DNA of 64,000 nt, taken from the NCBI GenBank assembly GCA_023213315.1, contig JAKCPI010027536.1, positions 1-64,000 of the forward strand, given 5' to 3'. Position numbers and translations under genes: made by a program. The stretch comes from Euborellia annulipes (lineage: Eukaryota > Arthropoda > Insecta > Dermaptera > Anisolabididae). Shown here one piece after another: positions 1 through 11,515 of the stretch; within the stretch, counting starts at the first letter, position 1; every line of letters starts with the position of its first letter. The notes beneath the pieces are model-generated. The model was given only the letters and a program-made list of their open reading frames with translations. It did no database searches and was not told the DNA's origin.

Positions 1-1690
1 TTTTCTTAAAATTTCCCAAGTGTAGCAACTTCGTGAAATTTTGAGGGGGTAATGAAGCGGTCAAAAGAATTTTTGGATAAAAATTATTTCTTTAATTATT
101 TTGTAAATTTAAATATAAGCGGTAGTAAATATTTGCTAGTAATTGAATAAACTCTAAACAAAATAAGTCAAGGAATTGAACCAGCGATGTAGAGTAGTGT
201 GAGCAAGGCGGCGAGGTAACGGTACTTCAACGGACTCTGAAAAAATGGCTGGGTGAGTGATTTGTTTTTGTCCGGTGCTCCCTGTTTTCGCTAAATATCT
301 CAAATAATAACCCGAAGATTAAAACACCAGACTATCAAATTTGTTCGTTTGACCACACTGGTCATTCTGAACAAATAATTATCAAAATCCGTCAAGGGAA
401 AGTGAAAATACAGCCAGTGATTTGATAGCGTGGTTTGGCCAGCCTCGTTGTCGTTACAAACATTTATTAAAATACATCGTATCCAATCCAGCCAAAAGAA
501 CATTTATTTTGAATATTATTAAGAAGAATATTATTGTGTTTTGGAAGAAGCCCTTCAAGAAAATATCACATCGAAGCATCGACTCTCGTACACCGTAGTT
601 GTTAACAGATAAGCCAAAATTTCATTTATTTTTCGAAACTCAAAATTATTCAAATCAAAAATTAATTCAAAAATTAAAAACTATTTTTTTTATTAAAACT
701 TTGAAAAATAATTTGCGTCAATCCCTAAGATGGGGTCAATATGTTTTATTTTTGAAAAATTAATACTAATCTAAAAACTAAAAACATTCGTCTTAAAATA
801 ATACTAGCTAATCTAAAATAATTAAAAATAAATTTAAAACAGCTCAAAATATTAAAATTAAAAATAATTAAAATAAAAATACGTAAATGGATAATTATTA
901 ATTAATCTCAAAATGAACTATGCATAAAACTGAATATTAAAATAAACTAATTAAAAATTAAAAATAATGAAAAAGAATTTAAGAAAAGAAAATATTTAAA
1001 TGACTTGTCTTGAAAATGAAGTAATTAAAAATGATAAATAAATAAAAATAAATAATGTTTTTTTTTTGTAAAATAATCACAAATAAGAATATTTAATGCA
1101 AGGTAAAAGGGTGAAGGAAAAATAGAATTTATTGAATGAAATAAGAAAGTATGAGCCGGAACTGAACTGAAATAAAGATGAAATAATGAAATAAAGAATA
1201 AACCTGAATCTAGACTAGTCTTGAATTAAATAATAAAGAATTGAAGTAGAAAGGAAATAGAAAAAGTGATTAAAAATAATTATTAAAAAAAACAGAACTA
1301 ATGAATAAAATTAATTCACCCCAAACCAAAAATTAAATATTCTAGTCAAACATCTGTGATATTAACATCTGTGATTATTTACAATTTAGATTTAAGTAAA
1401 ATTTATTAACTGTGATATTTTTCAATTTAAAAATAATTATCCATTTTTGTTGTTGTTATCTGTGATATTTTCTAATAATTTATTTAATTTATTTATTTGT
1501 TAAACCGTTATTTGTTAAATTTGTTGTAATATTGCCTGCCTTTAAAAAGAAAAAGAAAAATAAGTTTATCCAAAAATTCAAAAAGATCCGCTGGTATTTA
1601 AAATAATTTGCTACCGTACGACAGAATAATAAATTCTTGAAGTTTATTTTGCGTTAACATCTGAAATTAATCTTGTTTTTTTTTATTAAG
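1..1690. other. AT-rich low-complexity stretch
   Basis: Largely A/T-only sequence from about 600 to 1600, with runs of AAATAAAAATAA-type simple sequence. CTGTGATATT-like words recur between 1350 and 1470. No coding signature, and no casein kinase exon recognised. Confidence 0.6.
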
Positions 1691-1898
1691 ATCGTACTTG
1701 TCCGATTCCCATTACGAAAGGGTTTGTGATCCTGACAATCATTATCCTGTTCTCATATTTTCTCTTTCAGCAGCACACATTTCAACTTTTGTTTTTATCC
1801 AGCTAGAGAGGAACCTAAAGAGGCAAAATCTAGTGTTGAGTACTGAGCCGTGCCTCAACACACCCCCAATTTTTCGGTGCTCAACAATACCTCTGTAG

Positions 1899-2052
1899 TG
1901 CACAATTGGTTTTAAATATAAAATCAATTGTGTGCTTTTCAAATTTAATTAGGAGGGTCTTTTCTCGTCATTAACATCTGTTGATTGATATTTTTTTTTA
2001 AATTACCATCACATTTTTTTTTAAATTTATCAATCAACAACGAGAGAAAAGC
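1899..2052. repeat. Two adjacent inverted repeats
   Basis: A hairpin at 1899-1936 (GCACAATTG facing CAATTGTGTGC) is followed by one at about 1957-2052, where TTTTCTCG and TTGATTGATA face TATCAATCAAC and CGAGAGAAAA. They may be ends of a small MITE; no family is recognised. Confidence 0.45.
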
Positions 2053-2231
2053 TAGACGGTTCAATATATATTATAATTAAAAATAATTATATTAGTGAGG
2101 TGGATATTGAGTAGATCATATAGTACTGAAAGAATAAACGAGCAATTATGCTAGATTTATTTCATTTATTAATATTATTATAATAGTTTGAATTAATAAA
2201 TTTTTTAGCAATAAAAATTTTTGTTTGCAAA

Positions 2232-2565
2232 TGGTGGGGGAGGGTGGGGGCGAACCTCAAACGATAAAATTGCTGAACGCTGTTCAGATCACGACTAACA
2301 GAACAAATCAATTTCATTCTTCCTTTGCCCCCATGACCTCCCGTGATTGGAACAAGCTCCCTGCGTCTATCTTCCCCAAAACCTACAATCTTCAGGATCT
2401 TCAAGTCTAACTTCAACAGGCATCTTCTCAGTTCCCGCAGTTGAGTTTCCCTCTTTTATGTTTCTCCTTTTGTTTTTATTTTCTTCCTGGCTGCATGTGA
2501 CTATTGGTCATTATAGGTCTTCGGACCTTATGCACTCCATTCCAAAAAAAAAAAAAAAAAAAAAG
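2232..2565 (+). mobile_element. LINE 3' end with poly-A tail
   Basis: A 5'-truncated non-LTR retrotransposon. The peptide HSSFAPMTSRDWNKLPASIF matches the usual reverse-transcriptase C-terminal pattern (F.P....WN.LP..). A frame shift near 2400 then leads to FKSNFNRHLL, the common end motif. The 3' UTR with TCTTCGGACCTTATGCACTC runs into about 20 A at 2545. A tail of the same family is at 57046-57106. Confidence 0.75.
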
Positions 2566-3022
2566 AAAAATATTTTAAGGGAGGCGTGGTAATAGGATGT
2601 TAGGAGCAGACTGCCCCCTCTTAGTTTAAGGAGTTAAGTGTCAGTCCCATTTTTTAATAATTCGAAAATACACCTATTAATTAATTTTCCTTATAAATAT
2701 TAATAATTTTTTTTTTCCTTTTAAAATGAATAATTAATCGAAAAAATCTCTTCTTTTTGGACGTTCATCGACGTTTTTAAACATTTTAAATAACCTTTTC
2801 GAAATGCATTTCATTTTCAAAGTGTTTCAATAGACATTAAATCGATCAATAGAGCATGAAATGTTCTAGAGACGATTTAGAGATAATGAGAATTAAATTT
2901 ATAGAGGATGCCTATTAAGGACCAAATTCGAGCACTAAGCGCATCCTACGTGCGGCCTTAATATTTTCATTTTTATAGTCTATTTTTCTATTTAAATATT
3001 TAATTAACCTATGAGTTTAAAT

Positions 3023-3274
3023 CAGGGGCGTATGGCGAAATTTTTTTCGGGGGGGCCAAAAACTCAAAAATTTTTCTGAGGAAAATTCTTTTTTTAAGAA
3101 ACTATACTTTTTTTCACACGAAATTTTTTGAGGAACATTTTTTTCTATTGCGGAACCAAAGTTGTCCATCCTGCGGGAAAATTTGTTGGTGTTGATGTCT
3201 GTATATCCCTATATATGTATATGTTTGGGAGCGGGGCGGGCCCCCCTCGCCCCCCCCCCTTAAATACGCCCCTG
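3023..3274. mobile_element. hAT-like MITE, GTTTAAAT duplication
   Basis: 252 bp with inverted ends CAGGGGCGTA and TACGCCCCTG. The exact 8-bp target duplication GTTTAAAT is at 3015-3022 and 3275-3282. G/C homopolymer tracts lie near both ends. Non-coding. The 8-bp duplication and CAG ends suggest hAT or a similar superfamily. Confidence 0.85.
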
Positions 3275-3399
3275 GTTTAAATACAGTTAAACAAATAAAA
3301 ATTTTACTTTTTTGATTTTTTTATAATTCACCTTTTAATGGATAAAAAGCAAAGCGTGACTTCGAATACGAATATCTCTGTTAACTCATATTCAGGGTG

Positions 3400-3690
3400 A
3401 TCTATTATCCAAGCAAAAACGTTAACTTTTAATCAGGTCTTTTCTCTAAAACAGACGTTATAGCCTTAATTTGAAATAAACAAAAGGGTGTTCGCAAGTA
3501 ATGTAAAAACAATCAGCGTTAAAAATTCTTATTCTTCTAAAAAAAGTTTTAACAGCGACGTTAACATGTTGCTTTCATTTCAAAGCTATCAAAATCATAA
3601 CCTTACTTTTTAGATTAAGGACGCCATTTTTATTTTGAAACACCACGTTAAAATATTAAAGACACCCCCTATAAAGTATCATGTCATAAA
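3400..3690. repeat. GTTAA-rich repeat, partial copy
   Basis: Shares long blocks (GTTTTAACAG, TCAAAATCATAA, CTTACTTTTTAG, GACGCCATTTT) with 17869-18505 in the same order. The copy is bounded by AAGCAAAAACGTTAACTTTT on the left. Confidence 0.55.
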
Positions 3691-3990
3691 TTCGATATCG
3701 AGACTTTGATGGATAGGCCTATACATGTTTTGAGGCACCCATGAGTCCAAAAAGTGGGTCCCGCAAATTGGTCTGTCCATCCGTCGGTGTGTAACAATTT
3801 TAAGCATGAATGAATAGAGCAACCGGATTGAAATTTTATATTTAAGTTAGGTCCCGGACACTCAAAATAAGCTTTTGAACAAAATCGGCCAAAAAGTACT
3901 AGTACTTTAATAATGTACTTTTTCAGTTTTTTTCTATTTTTTCAAAATTCACTCCAACGATTTTGATTAAAATTTGCATACTTTTTCTAA
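3690..3990 (+). mobile_element. R1 repeat, partial copy
   Basis: Carries the R1 body: TCGATATCGAGACTTTGATG, GTGGGTCCCGCAAATTGGTC, AAAAAGTACTAGTACTTTA and CTCCAACGATTTTGATTAAA. Both ends of the family consensus are missing. Confidence 0.7.
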
Positions 3991-4190
3991 CAAAGAAGTG
4001 TAAGCAGGTTTATTTGGAAAGTATTTTTACACAAAGAATGAATGTTGTTCCCTTAAAAAAAAAAAAAAAAAAAAAATATGAAACCATTACATAAGAGCGG
4101 TGTTTGTATATTTGCTTGTTATTGTTGACACGGTTTGAAACTAAAACATGTATACTTGCTTACTCGGGCTGTCGTTTATTTAGTTATAAT

Positions 4191-5196
4191 TAGAGCCCGG
4201 ATTTTTATGCAGCAAAAACCGCTAAATATGCCATATAATATGCAGTAAAAGTATTAAAATATGCAGCAAAATATGCAATATATTTATGGCAAAAATATTA
4301 AGTAAATGGCTTCAAATTAAAGGTAAATCATGATTTCTACTGATGTAAAACTAATGGTGTTTTATTTTTGGAAGGAAATAATTAAGAAAAAAAAAAAAAA
4401 AAAAAAAAAAATTGGTCTCACAATAAAAACTAAATTTAATTAAAAAAAAAAAAAAAAAAAAAAAAGAAATTTTGAATCAAACGAGGACCCCTGTTTTGGC
4501 ATTTTTTTCTTTAATTAATTTGAGTTCGAACTATGGAACACGACTAAGGGCGAATCCAGAGGTGTTTCTCGGGGGGGGGGGGGTAATCTGGTGTGACTCG
4601 TCGCACAGCACACTATTTTTCCTTAATTTCGGTAATTTAAAGGCGCATTCTGTACTTGTTTGCCAGTTAAATACAAATCAAATTTTTAAGTATTAATTTT
4701 TAAAATTTTACATTAAAATAAATTTTTTTTTTTGAAAAAAAAAGTATTTTTTTTAAGTCTCGGAGTGGGGGGGGGGGGGTAATTACCCCCTTTACCCCCC
4801 TTGTATCCGCCCTTGAACACAACTGACTTGATATTCATCCAACGAAAATTCTAGCAAAACTAAATTTATTTCTTAAAAGAGGATATAAAGAATAAAAAAT
4901 ATATAGTTATTTATTTTTTACAATGTAATAAAGGATTTAATTTTTTTTTTTTTTTTTTGTTTTTAGAAAAAAAATTAAAAAATTAAAATAAAATGAATCT
5001 TTTACTGAAAAAAATTTAAAATATCCAAAAAGTCTTAAATATGCAACTTTATGCAATATTGCCCAAATATGCAAAAATATGCAATATAGAATTTGAACCC
5101 TAGCTCCAAGGGGGCATGATTCGGATAGAAAATTGGTTTTCAGTGACGTACCTATTAGCAAATAGAATATGCAATTGCATAGGAATCCGGGCTCTA
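4191..5196. mobile_element. hAT-like element with ATGCAA subterminal repeats
   Basis: Inverted ends TAGAGCCCGGAT and ATCCGGGCTCTA, with the exact 8-bp duplication GTTATAAT at 4183-4190 and 5197-5204. Both subterminal regions are full of the word ATGCA/ATATGC, as in hAT transposase-binding arrays. Interior poly-A runs and another MITE (4545-4815) are nested inside. No transposase frame. Confidence 0.8.
4545..4815. mobile_element. G-rich hAT-like MITE nested in 4191-5196
   Basis: Ends TAAGGGCGAATCC and GTATCCGCCCTTG. Flanks AACACGAC and AACACAAC agree at 7 of 8 bases. G-runs lie inside each end. Confidence 0.7.
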
Positions 5197-5204
5197 GTTA
5201 TAAT

Positions 5205-6520
5205 TAATAAAAATTAATGGATTTCTATGTAGTAGTTATGTACCCTATAGCTTTACTTACTACTATTTTTTTTTTTTTTTTTCAAAAATTAACATTGTAT
5301 ACGATATACAATATTTTGAAGGTCATAGAGTATACAATCCTGAAGTGAAGGGGAGGGAAAATAATTATAAAGCATAGAAGCCATTTTTTACTTTTTTTAA
5401 TCTTAAATTTTCTTTACTCCCCTGCTTTTCTACGATCGGCAACCAAATAAACATCGGTGAGTTGAGAGTCTCACTGGCTTTTAGTACATTTTGGATTAAA
5501 ATACTTCAAAATTAATAAGAACCAGTAACTTAAAATAGCTTTAACTCAAGTTAAATAATAAAAATTCTACAATAAACCTACAAGACACTTGTTTAAAACA
5601 GTAGTATAATACTGCGGTCAAAAGGAGAAATGAAATAAATCAAATTTATTGGAATCAGAATAACGAGTTAAATAACAAAAAGTTTAAAAAATATATAATT
5701 ATTTAATAAAATAAGGGAAAGTAAAATGATTTAATTAATTTTATAGATCTTATAATATTGTTTGATTTTGTGATCGATAATATAACAATATATTTGTTCG
5801 TAAATCATTTAATTATCATTTTATTTTACATAAAAAGAGTGATAACGTGTGTCTACCTGACACACTGTATATTAACCTTGGCGTTAAGTTATTTGCAGTT
5901 AAAAATACAAACAAAAGTAATAAAAATTCCTCTTTAGAAGCAATGATTTCGATGATTTTTTTAATGAAGATCTAATTTAATAAATCAATTAGCTAGTTGC
6001 ATTTCGTTGCCAAATTCCCTATCAAATAGTTTACTTAATTTATCATAAGTAAGGAATTTCAGGAATTTCAACAAAAACAAGCTTTTGAAAGGAATCAAGT
6101 ATTAACATGTTGCAAAAAACGATGTCAATGTTCAGGGTCAACCGATTATTAGTAAATTTGGCTCTTTATTAAGTTTATTTTTTTAAGCTACTACATATTT
6201 TTTATAATTAAAACTTGAGGTTTAAATTGTGTATGTTTTTTCTATTTAACAATTCCTTAATATTTATTTATTTTGGCATTAGGCCACCAGCCATTTTTGC
6301 CACCGTTAGTATACCTTACTATGATTTTGGAATTAGGCCCAATGATCCCGAAATTCGGCATTGCTATTGATTTCAATTTTTTAAAATTGTTCAATCAAAT
6401 TAATATTTTTTTTTTTATTTAGTATTCTTAAAATAACTCAATAATATTGTTTGAGTTATTAAAAAAAATTAACTAAAACGCCCTTCCCTCAAAATAAATA
6501 AATAAATAAATAAATAAAAA
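5205..6520. other. AT-rich stretch, nothing recognised
   Basis: No coding or repeat family recognised, apart from short A/T runs and a (AAAT)n tract near 6500. Confidence 0.5.
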
Positions 6521-6984
6521 TAAAAGATAAATCCTATTTTTCTTTCGCACTTTTTATGTCCAAATATACAAAATTTCTAGGAATATTTCGGACATATCTT
6601 GGTTTGGCTGTGTGCATAGGCGTAGCCAGAAATTTTTTATGGGGGGGGGGGGTTCAGGATTTCTCCCCCCCCCCGATTAATGGGGCAGTATAGGGCGTCT
6701 AATGAAATATATGACTAGCCACTCCGCCCGCCTTCGCTTCGCCCCCTGGACCTCCCTCGGGCTGGCTCGGGCTAGGGACACGAAAAAAGTATCGATACTT
6801 TTGATCCGATACTACTACTTTTTTTATTCGATACTGGTTTTTCGATACTTTACGCATATGAGTACATGATTGCCGGTATCGAATGAAAAGTACTCATTCA
6901 AAAATAAATTTTTTTTAAAGTCTTCGGCACCTTAGGCCGTTACACGAATATTTTAATTACAATTCTGCAAAGAATATTGCATGT

Positions 6985-7110
6985 TCTTTATTATTCGAGA
7001 AAAATCTGGTGTGTCTGATCGCACTCTACACAACTTTCTCTTACCTTCGGCAATTGAAAGTTGTGTTCTGTGCTTGTCACACGAGATTTTTTGTGTCCAC
7101 ATATACAGTA
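6985..7110 (-). mobile_element. R1 terminal hairpin, fragment
   Basis: TCTGGTGTG and ACACAACTTTCTCTTACC face GAAAGTTGTGTTCTGTGC and the diverged CACACGAGATTTTTT, the family's long terminal hairpin. Confidence 0.65.
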
Positions 7111-7696
7111 CTTAGTTTTTGGTCGATTGGAATGCAATTCCTGTACATGCTTGGGACAGGAATACTCGAGAGTTCTTTCCTTATTGAGTTATTTAATTTA
7201 ATCCACATTTTTTTGATATTTCAGTTGAAATTCATTCAAATGATTGTGAAAATGACGTAAATTCAAGCTAAAAGGGAATCGCCTCCTTTTAATGGCAATT
7301 TTAAGAAAAGCAATAAAACAGGCATTTAAAAGCAATAAAATCTCTTTCAGAGAAATTTACCTAAACATTATGTTTTGATATTTTAACTGGAATCGATCTT
7401 CTTGAAATTTAAGATTTTTTCACAATAAATTAAATTAAATTCAAGTGAAATAACAAAAAAATGTGGGTTAATGGAAATTACTCAAAAACGAAAAAACTCT
7501 CGATACTCAAATTTTACAATTAAGCAAAGTACCTATGTCGCAAGTATTTCAAGAAATTTCAAACACATCAGCCAAAGGGTCTAGTACTTTACTAATGTAT
7601 TTTTTCAGTTTTTTCGATTTCTCAAAATTTGCTCAAACGATTTTGATTAAAATTCAAAAATTCTTTATTTTTTAGATATTCTTTAAAAAGTATATT

Positions 7697-7865
7697 GAGG
7701 AGGCTCGTGGCTAATCGGATAAGCTGCGGATTACGAATCTAGAGTTGCTGCACAACTCGGGTTCAAATCCCACTTGCCATGAAAATTTTCAAACAAATGC
7801 CAATGTCTCCTCTGTCTATCTGTAATTGGAGTTAATCTCTGTTGAGAGATGAGAAAAAAAAAATA
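7697..7865 (+). mobile_element. tRNA-like SINE
   Basis: A pol III-type head: A-box-like TGGCTAATCGG followed by B-box GGGTTCAAATCCC about 45 bases later. Then comes a non-tRNA body (CAATGTCTCCTCTGTCTATC) and an A-rich tail. It probably derives from a tRNA gene but does not fold as an intact tRNA. Confidence 0.6.
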
Positions 7866-8389
7866 TCAATGGGGGTTTAAGAACCCCCAAACCCCCCCTC
7901 CTCCCCCCAGTGGCTACGCCTATGGCTGTGTGATATACTCGAAATATCCCTAGAAATTTGGTATATTTGTAAATAAAAAGTGTGAAAGAAAAATAGGATT
8001 TATCTTTTATTATCAATTATTTTAAAAAATAAAAGCGAATTCTTCTTTCAAAGTTCTAACGAAATATCTTCCTATTTCATACTATAATAATAATGCCAGA
8101 ATAGTGGTACTTAAAGATGTTTAATTAAAAAAAAAAAAAATTATTTCATAATAAAATCGAACTTTTTTTTATCATTATTAAGATTCCCACCACATGTTTT
8201 AAGAAAAACATGTTGCTGAAATTAGAGATAAACAATGACACTATATATAGTATCTTATCATTATAAATTTGAAAAAACAAGGTCAATATTATTTTTGTAG
8301 AAATTTGAATATTCATGCAAAATTTGTAAAAAAAAAAATCCTCCTACGTTGTTACTATTATGCTAAAGCTTTTTTGTTACGGAGATCAA

Positions 8390-9049
8390 AAAAAAAAATC
8401 TGGTGTGACTGTCGCACAGCACACAACTTTCTCTAACCTTCGGTAATCGAAAGTTGTGTTCTGTGCTTGTCACACCAGATTTTTCGTGTCGACATATATT
8501 TAGTTCCCGGCAGTACGGAACATTAGAATTCAAGATGTAAAATTTATAAACAGAAAAACAATTTATATTTTGTTACCATGGCAACCATTTCTCCTATTCT
8601 TCCTATGAAGTACAAGAGTAAAGTGTGCTTCAAACAATTTTGAGAGCAAAATGAGAATATACATTTGAAAGAGCATCTAAAAAATAATTGATTTTTGAAT
8701 TTTAATCAAAATCGTTAGAGCGAATTTTGAGAAAATCGAAAAAAACTGAAAAAGTACATCAGTAAAGTACTAGTACTTTTTGGCCGATTTTGATTAAAAG
8801 CTTATTTTCACGGTCCCGGAGGGTGTTTAACTTAAATATAAAATTTCAGCCTCATAGCTCAATTCCTTCATGCTTAAAATTGAACAACGACACACAGACA
8901 GACCATGTCGCGAAAACCACTTTTTTGGATTCAGGGGACCTCAAAACGTGAAGATCCATCAAAATCTCGACATCGAATTTTTGACATGAATCCAATACTT
9001 TCTCTCATATATATATATTACATATATACATTGGTAAGAGAAAGTAAAA
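8390..9049 (-). mobile_element. R1 repeat, near full-length
   Basis: Best R1 copy on this strand. Read left to right: terminal hairpin 8399-8482 (TCTGGTGTGACTGTCGCAC facing GTGCTTGTCACACCAGA); GTCGACATATATTTAG; GGCAACCATTTCTCC; AAAGTACTAGTACTTTTTGG; AACCACTTTTTTGGATTCAG; TCTCGACATCGAATTTTTGA; and an end hairpin TACTTTCTCT/AGAGAAAGTA followed by A-run. About 650 bp, no coding capacity. Superfamily not recognised; a Helitron-like origin is possible. Confidence 0.75.
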
Positions 9050-9460
9050 AAGATGAACAAATATTTAACAAGACAAAAACAACTAAATAAATAAAGTGAC
9101 CTTTAGTTTTTGGTCAATCAAAAACGCCTATCAGTTAGGCAGCCAGAAACGACACATCCATTGCTATATTGTTTTGAATGAAACACATTTTAAAATTGGA
9201 CAAGCTCACCTGCTATGCCCTAGCCGCACTGATGATAAAGCACGTCATTTTATTTGTAAATAAAAGATGGAGGGATAAATCTAATAGATTATTTTTTTTA
9301 TCCTTTTTTATTTTCTGCTTGTTGAAGGGTTTGATTGGATACATGTATTATAGCATACATTTCCAGTAAAATAAAAGCAATTATTTGTGGAATAATCATA
9401 AAAGAGTAATGTATGTAAGTAGATTTCGATAAAGCTATTGTTTATTTATCTTTTCATAGA

Positions 9461-9627
9461 GAAATCGACAGGCTTTCAGAAAGGATTCGGCGTTGTGCCA
9501 TGGAAAGTGTTCCAAACTACACACACACTTTGAGATGTGTGACAAAAAAAAAAACTGGCCAAGAAGAAGATGAAGAAAGACGACAACATGTGACTTTAGG
9601 AGAGGAGAGTCACTGTTTGTGTGGCCG
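9461..9627 (+). other. Exon-like GC-richer island, unassigned
   Basis: 167 bp bounded by an acceptor-like TCTTTTCATAG and a consensus donor GGCCG|GTGAGT. One frame stays open across it (beginning EIDRLSERIRRC, ending HCLCG). No family recognised. The GC-richer sequence continues to about 9735. It could be an exon of an unknown gene or part of an old repeat. Confidence 0.25.
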
Positions 9628-9968
9628 GTGAGTCTGTGACCCCAATCGTACTCTCTCTGCCGGAAATCCTATTGATCCAGCAGTGCGCCCTACAGGCCTA
9701 CAGCCCCCGAGAGCCCCCTGTTCTGAATTACCTACCAAAAGACTAAACCATCCCCCAACCGATTTCTCTTAGAGATTTAATTAAATAAGAATAGACCTAG
9801 TCTCTAACAATATATTAACTTGAATGAAAACCCAATTATTTTTTCACCTCAAATAATAAATTTTAACTAACAAGTAGAGCTTTCTTTGAAAAAAGATGGA
9901 TTTTTTTTCAATCACCTCTCAAATAGACTATAAATAGTGTCAATAAGCCAGTCAATATATCGTTTTAA

Positions 9969-11065
9969 GGCGGCTACACACGTAAACTTGACAAACATGC
10001 ATGTGCAATCTTTTTGTACAAGCAAAATGTAGTGTCTGTAGGAGAATTTTGCGCAAGCATTTTAATTGTGCAAGCCGCTTGATGCTAGAATGAATTTTAA
10101 TCATGCACAAGCATAACTTACGCCATTTTATAAACATCTCATTTGATATTTATCTAATACATAGGCGTAGCCAGAAATTTTTGATGGGGGGGGGGGGTTT
10201 AGGATTATTTCTCCTCCCCCCCCCCACCCCGACTAATGGGCCAGTATAAGGCCTCTAATGAAATTGGACTTACCCCACCCCTGGACCCCCTCGAGGTGGC
10301 TCGGGCCCGCCCTTTCTTAATTAAGTGCCGCAATTTTTCAATCAACTCGTATCAGGCAATAAAAAATGCAACTCTCTTAATTTTATGTATATGGGCCTAA
10401 AATACCGAAGGGTCCCTCGATCTGTTTCTCCAGAGTCCCATCTAAGATCTCTTTAAGAAAAAAATAAAAAATTTCTTTATATAATAATTTTTATTATATT
10501 TCATTTGCGAGATTTAATCAATTTTAAGTGGCTTTAATTTTTTATAAAGCATAACAAAAATCAATTCTTTTCTATTGAAAAATTCCGAATTTTCTCGAAT
10601 TTTTTGCGTTTTATTTAATTTTTTTTTTTTTTAAGCTTGAGAAAATTATTATATTTTACTTTCTCCTACCCTATATATGAAATATATAGAGAGAAAAAAG
10701 TATTTTGTATTATAGAGCTTAAATATCTAGTCATGGCTTGGGTCCAATGGGGGGGGTTTGAACCCCCAAAACCCCCCCGTGGCTACGCCTATGATCTAAT
10801 ATATAATATATTATTAATTCAGATAAAATTTCAACTTAAATATTAATATTTATTGTGTCTCTGTTTAAAGCAAGTTAGTTATTTCTTGTTATCTTCGAAT
10901 AAATAAATAACCTTCAGAGTTTGACAATTTTAGGTTGATTTTCGGCATAAGCTATTTCTTGCACAAGCATGCTTGTGCCGTGTGGTGCCAAAGAGAATTT
11001 GTGCAAGCTGGTAGATAAAAAGATTGCACATGCTTGTCAAGTTTGCAGTTACGTGTGTAGCCGCC
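9969..11065. mobile_element. PIF/Harbinger-like element, TAA duplication
   Basis: Ends GGCGGCTACACACGTAA and TTACGTGTGTAGCCGCC, continuing for about 60 bp (AACTTGACAAACATGCATG on the left, its complement on the right). Flanked by TAA at 9966-9968 and 11066-11068. The 634-bp hAT-like element 10160-10793 has inserted into it, so the original was about 460 bp. The right end abuts a SINE tail. Confidence 0.75.
10160..10793. mobile_element. hAT-like element, ATCTAATA duplication
   Basis: Ends CATAGGCGTAGCC and GGCTACGCCTATG, the same as 6615-7924, with exact duplication ATCTAATA at 10152-10159 and 10794-10801. G/C tracts inside both ends. Non-coding, with an R1 end fragment at about 10660-10705. 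Confidence 0.85.
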
Positions 11066-11069
11066 TAAG

Positions 11070-11194
11070 ATAGCAAATTTGCGAGATGAGTTTGTATTTG
11101 ATTGGCCAAAAATTGCGCCCCCTGGAGTCGAATCAGGACCTCCACGCTTTCGCGGCGGGCGGACTACCTTTATCTTAGGTCGCCGGTCCAATAA
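11070..11194 (-). mobile_element. tRNA-like SINE (GGCGC family), copy 1
   Basis: On the minus strand: CTAAGATAAAGGTAGTCCGC, CCGCGAAAGCGTGGAGGTCC, B-box GATTCGACTCC, then GGGGGCGCAATTTTTGGCCA and CAAACTCATCTCGCAAATTT. A second copy with the same layout is at 63705-63835. Confidence 0.65.
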
Positions 11195-11515
11195 ATTTTA
11201 GTCTTTTAATTAAATCATTGAAATGTTAAAATCAAATTTTATATTATATATAACTATAAAATATCTGAACTCGCGTTAAGTTTTGTTCTCTCTGTCAGCC
11301 TCCCCCTCATCATTAGACAGGATGTACGATGGGGTGGCTTTCTTTCCTTTTCAGTCGCATCTCTAAGCCTACCCTGAGGGATAATTAGGTAAAGAAAGAA
11401 GGAAAATAAAAAAAAGCAGAAAAAAATGAGTGAGACCTATTAAATGATACTAGAATTTTAAATAATTAAATTTTATTTTAAATAAACATATTAATTAAAG
11501 CTTTTTCAAATAAGA

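Larger units (their letters stand above)
6615..7924. mobile_element. hAT-like element, GCTGTGTG duplication
   Basis: Ends CATAGGCGTAGCC and GGCTACGCCTATG, with exact 8-bp duplication GCTGTGTG at 6607-6614 and 7925-7932. G/C tracts follow each end. 1,310 bp long, because it has itself received R1 fragments (6985-7110, 7545-7690) and a SINE (7697-7865). The same end family is at 10160-10793. Confidence 0.8.
6522..8010. mobile_element. Palindromic MITE split by a later insertion
   Basis: Arms of about 80 bp (6522-6600 and 7931-8010) are reverse complements: GATAAATCCTATTTTTCTTT on the left and AAAGAAAAATAGGATTTATC on the right, with TATACAAAATTTCTAGG facing CCTAGAAATTTGGTATA. The younger element 6615-7924 sits at the centre. 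Confidence 0.65.

Noticed and set aside
300..503. 67-codon frame on the minus strand
   Set aside because: No family, no splice context, AT-rich composition like its surroundings.
3241..3265. G/C runs as sequencing error
   Set aside because: They occur at the same place in several independent MITE copies with exact duplications, so most are genuine family features, unlike 37465-37765.
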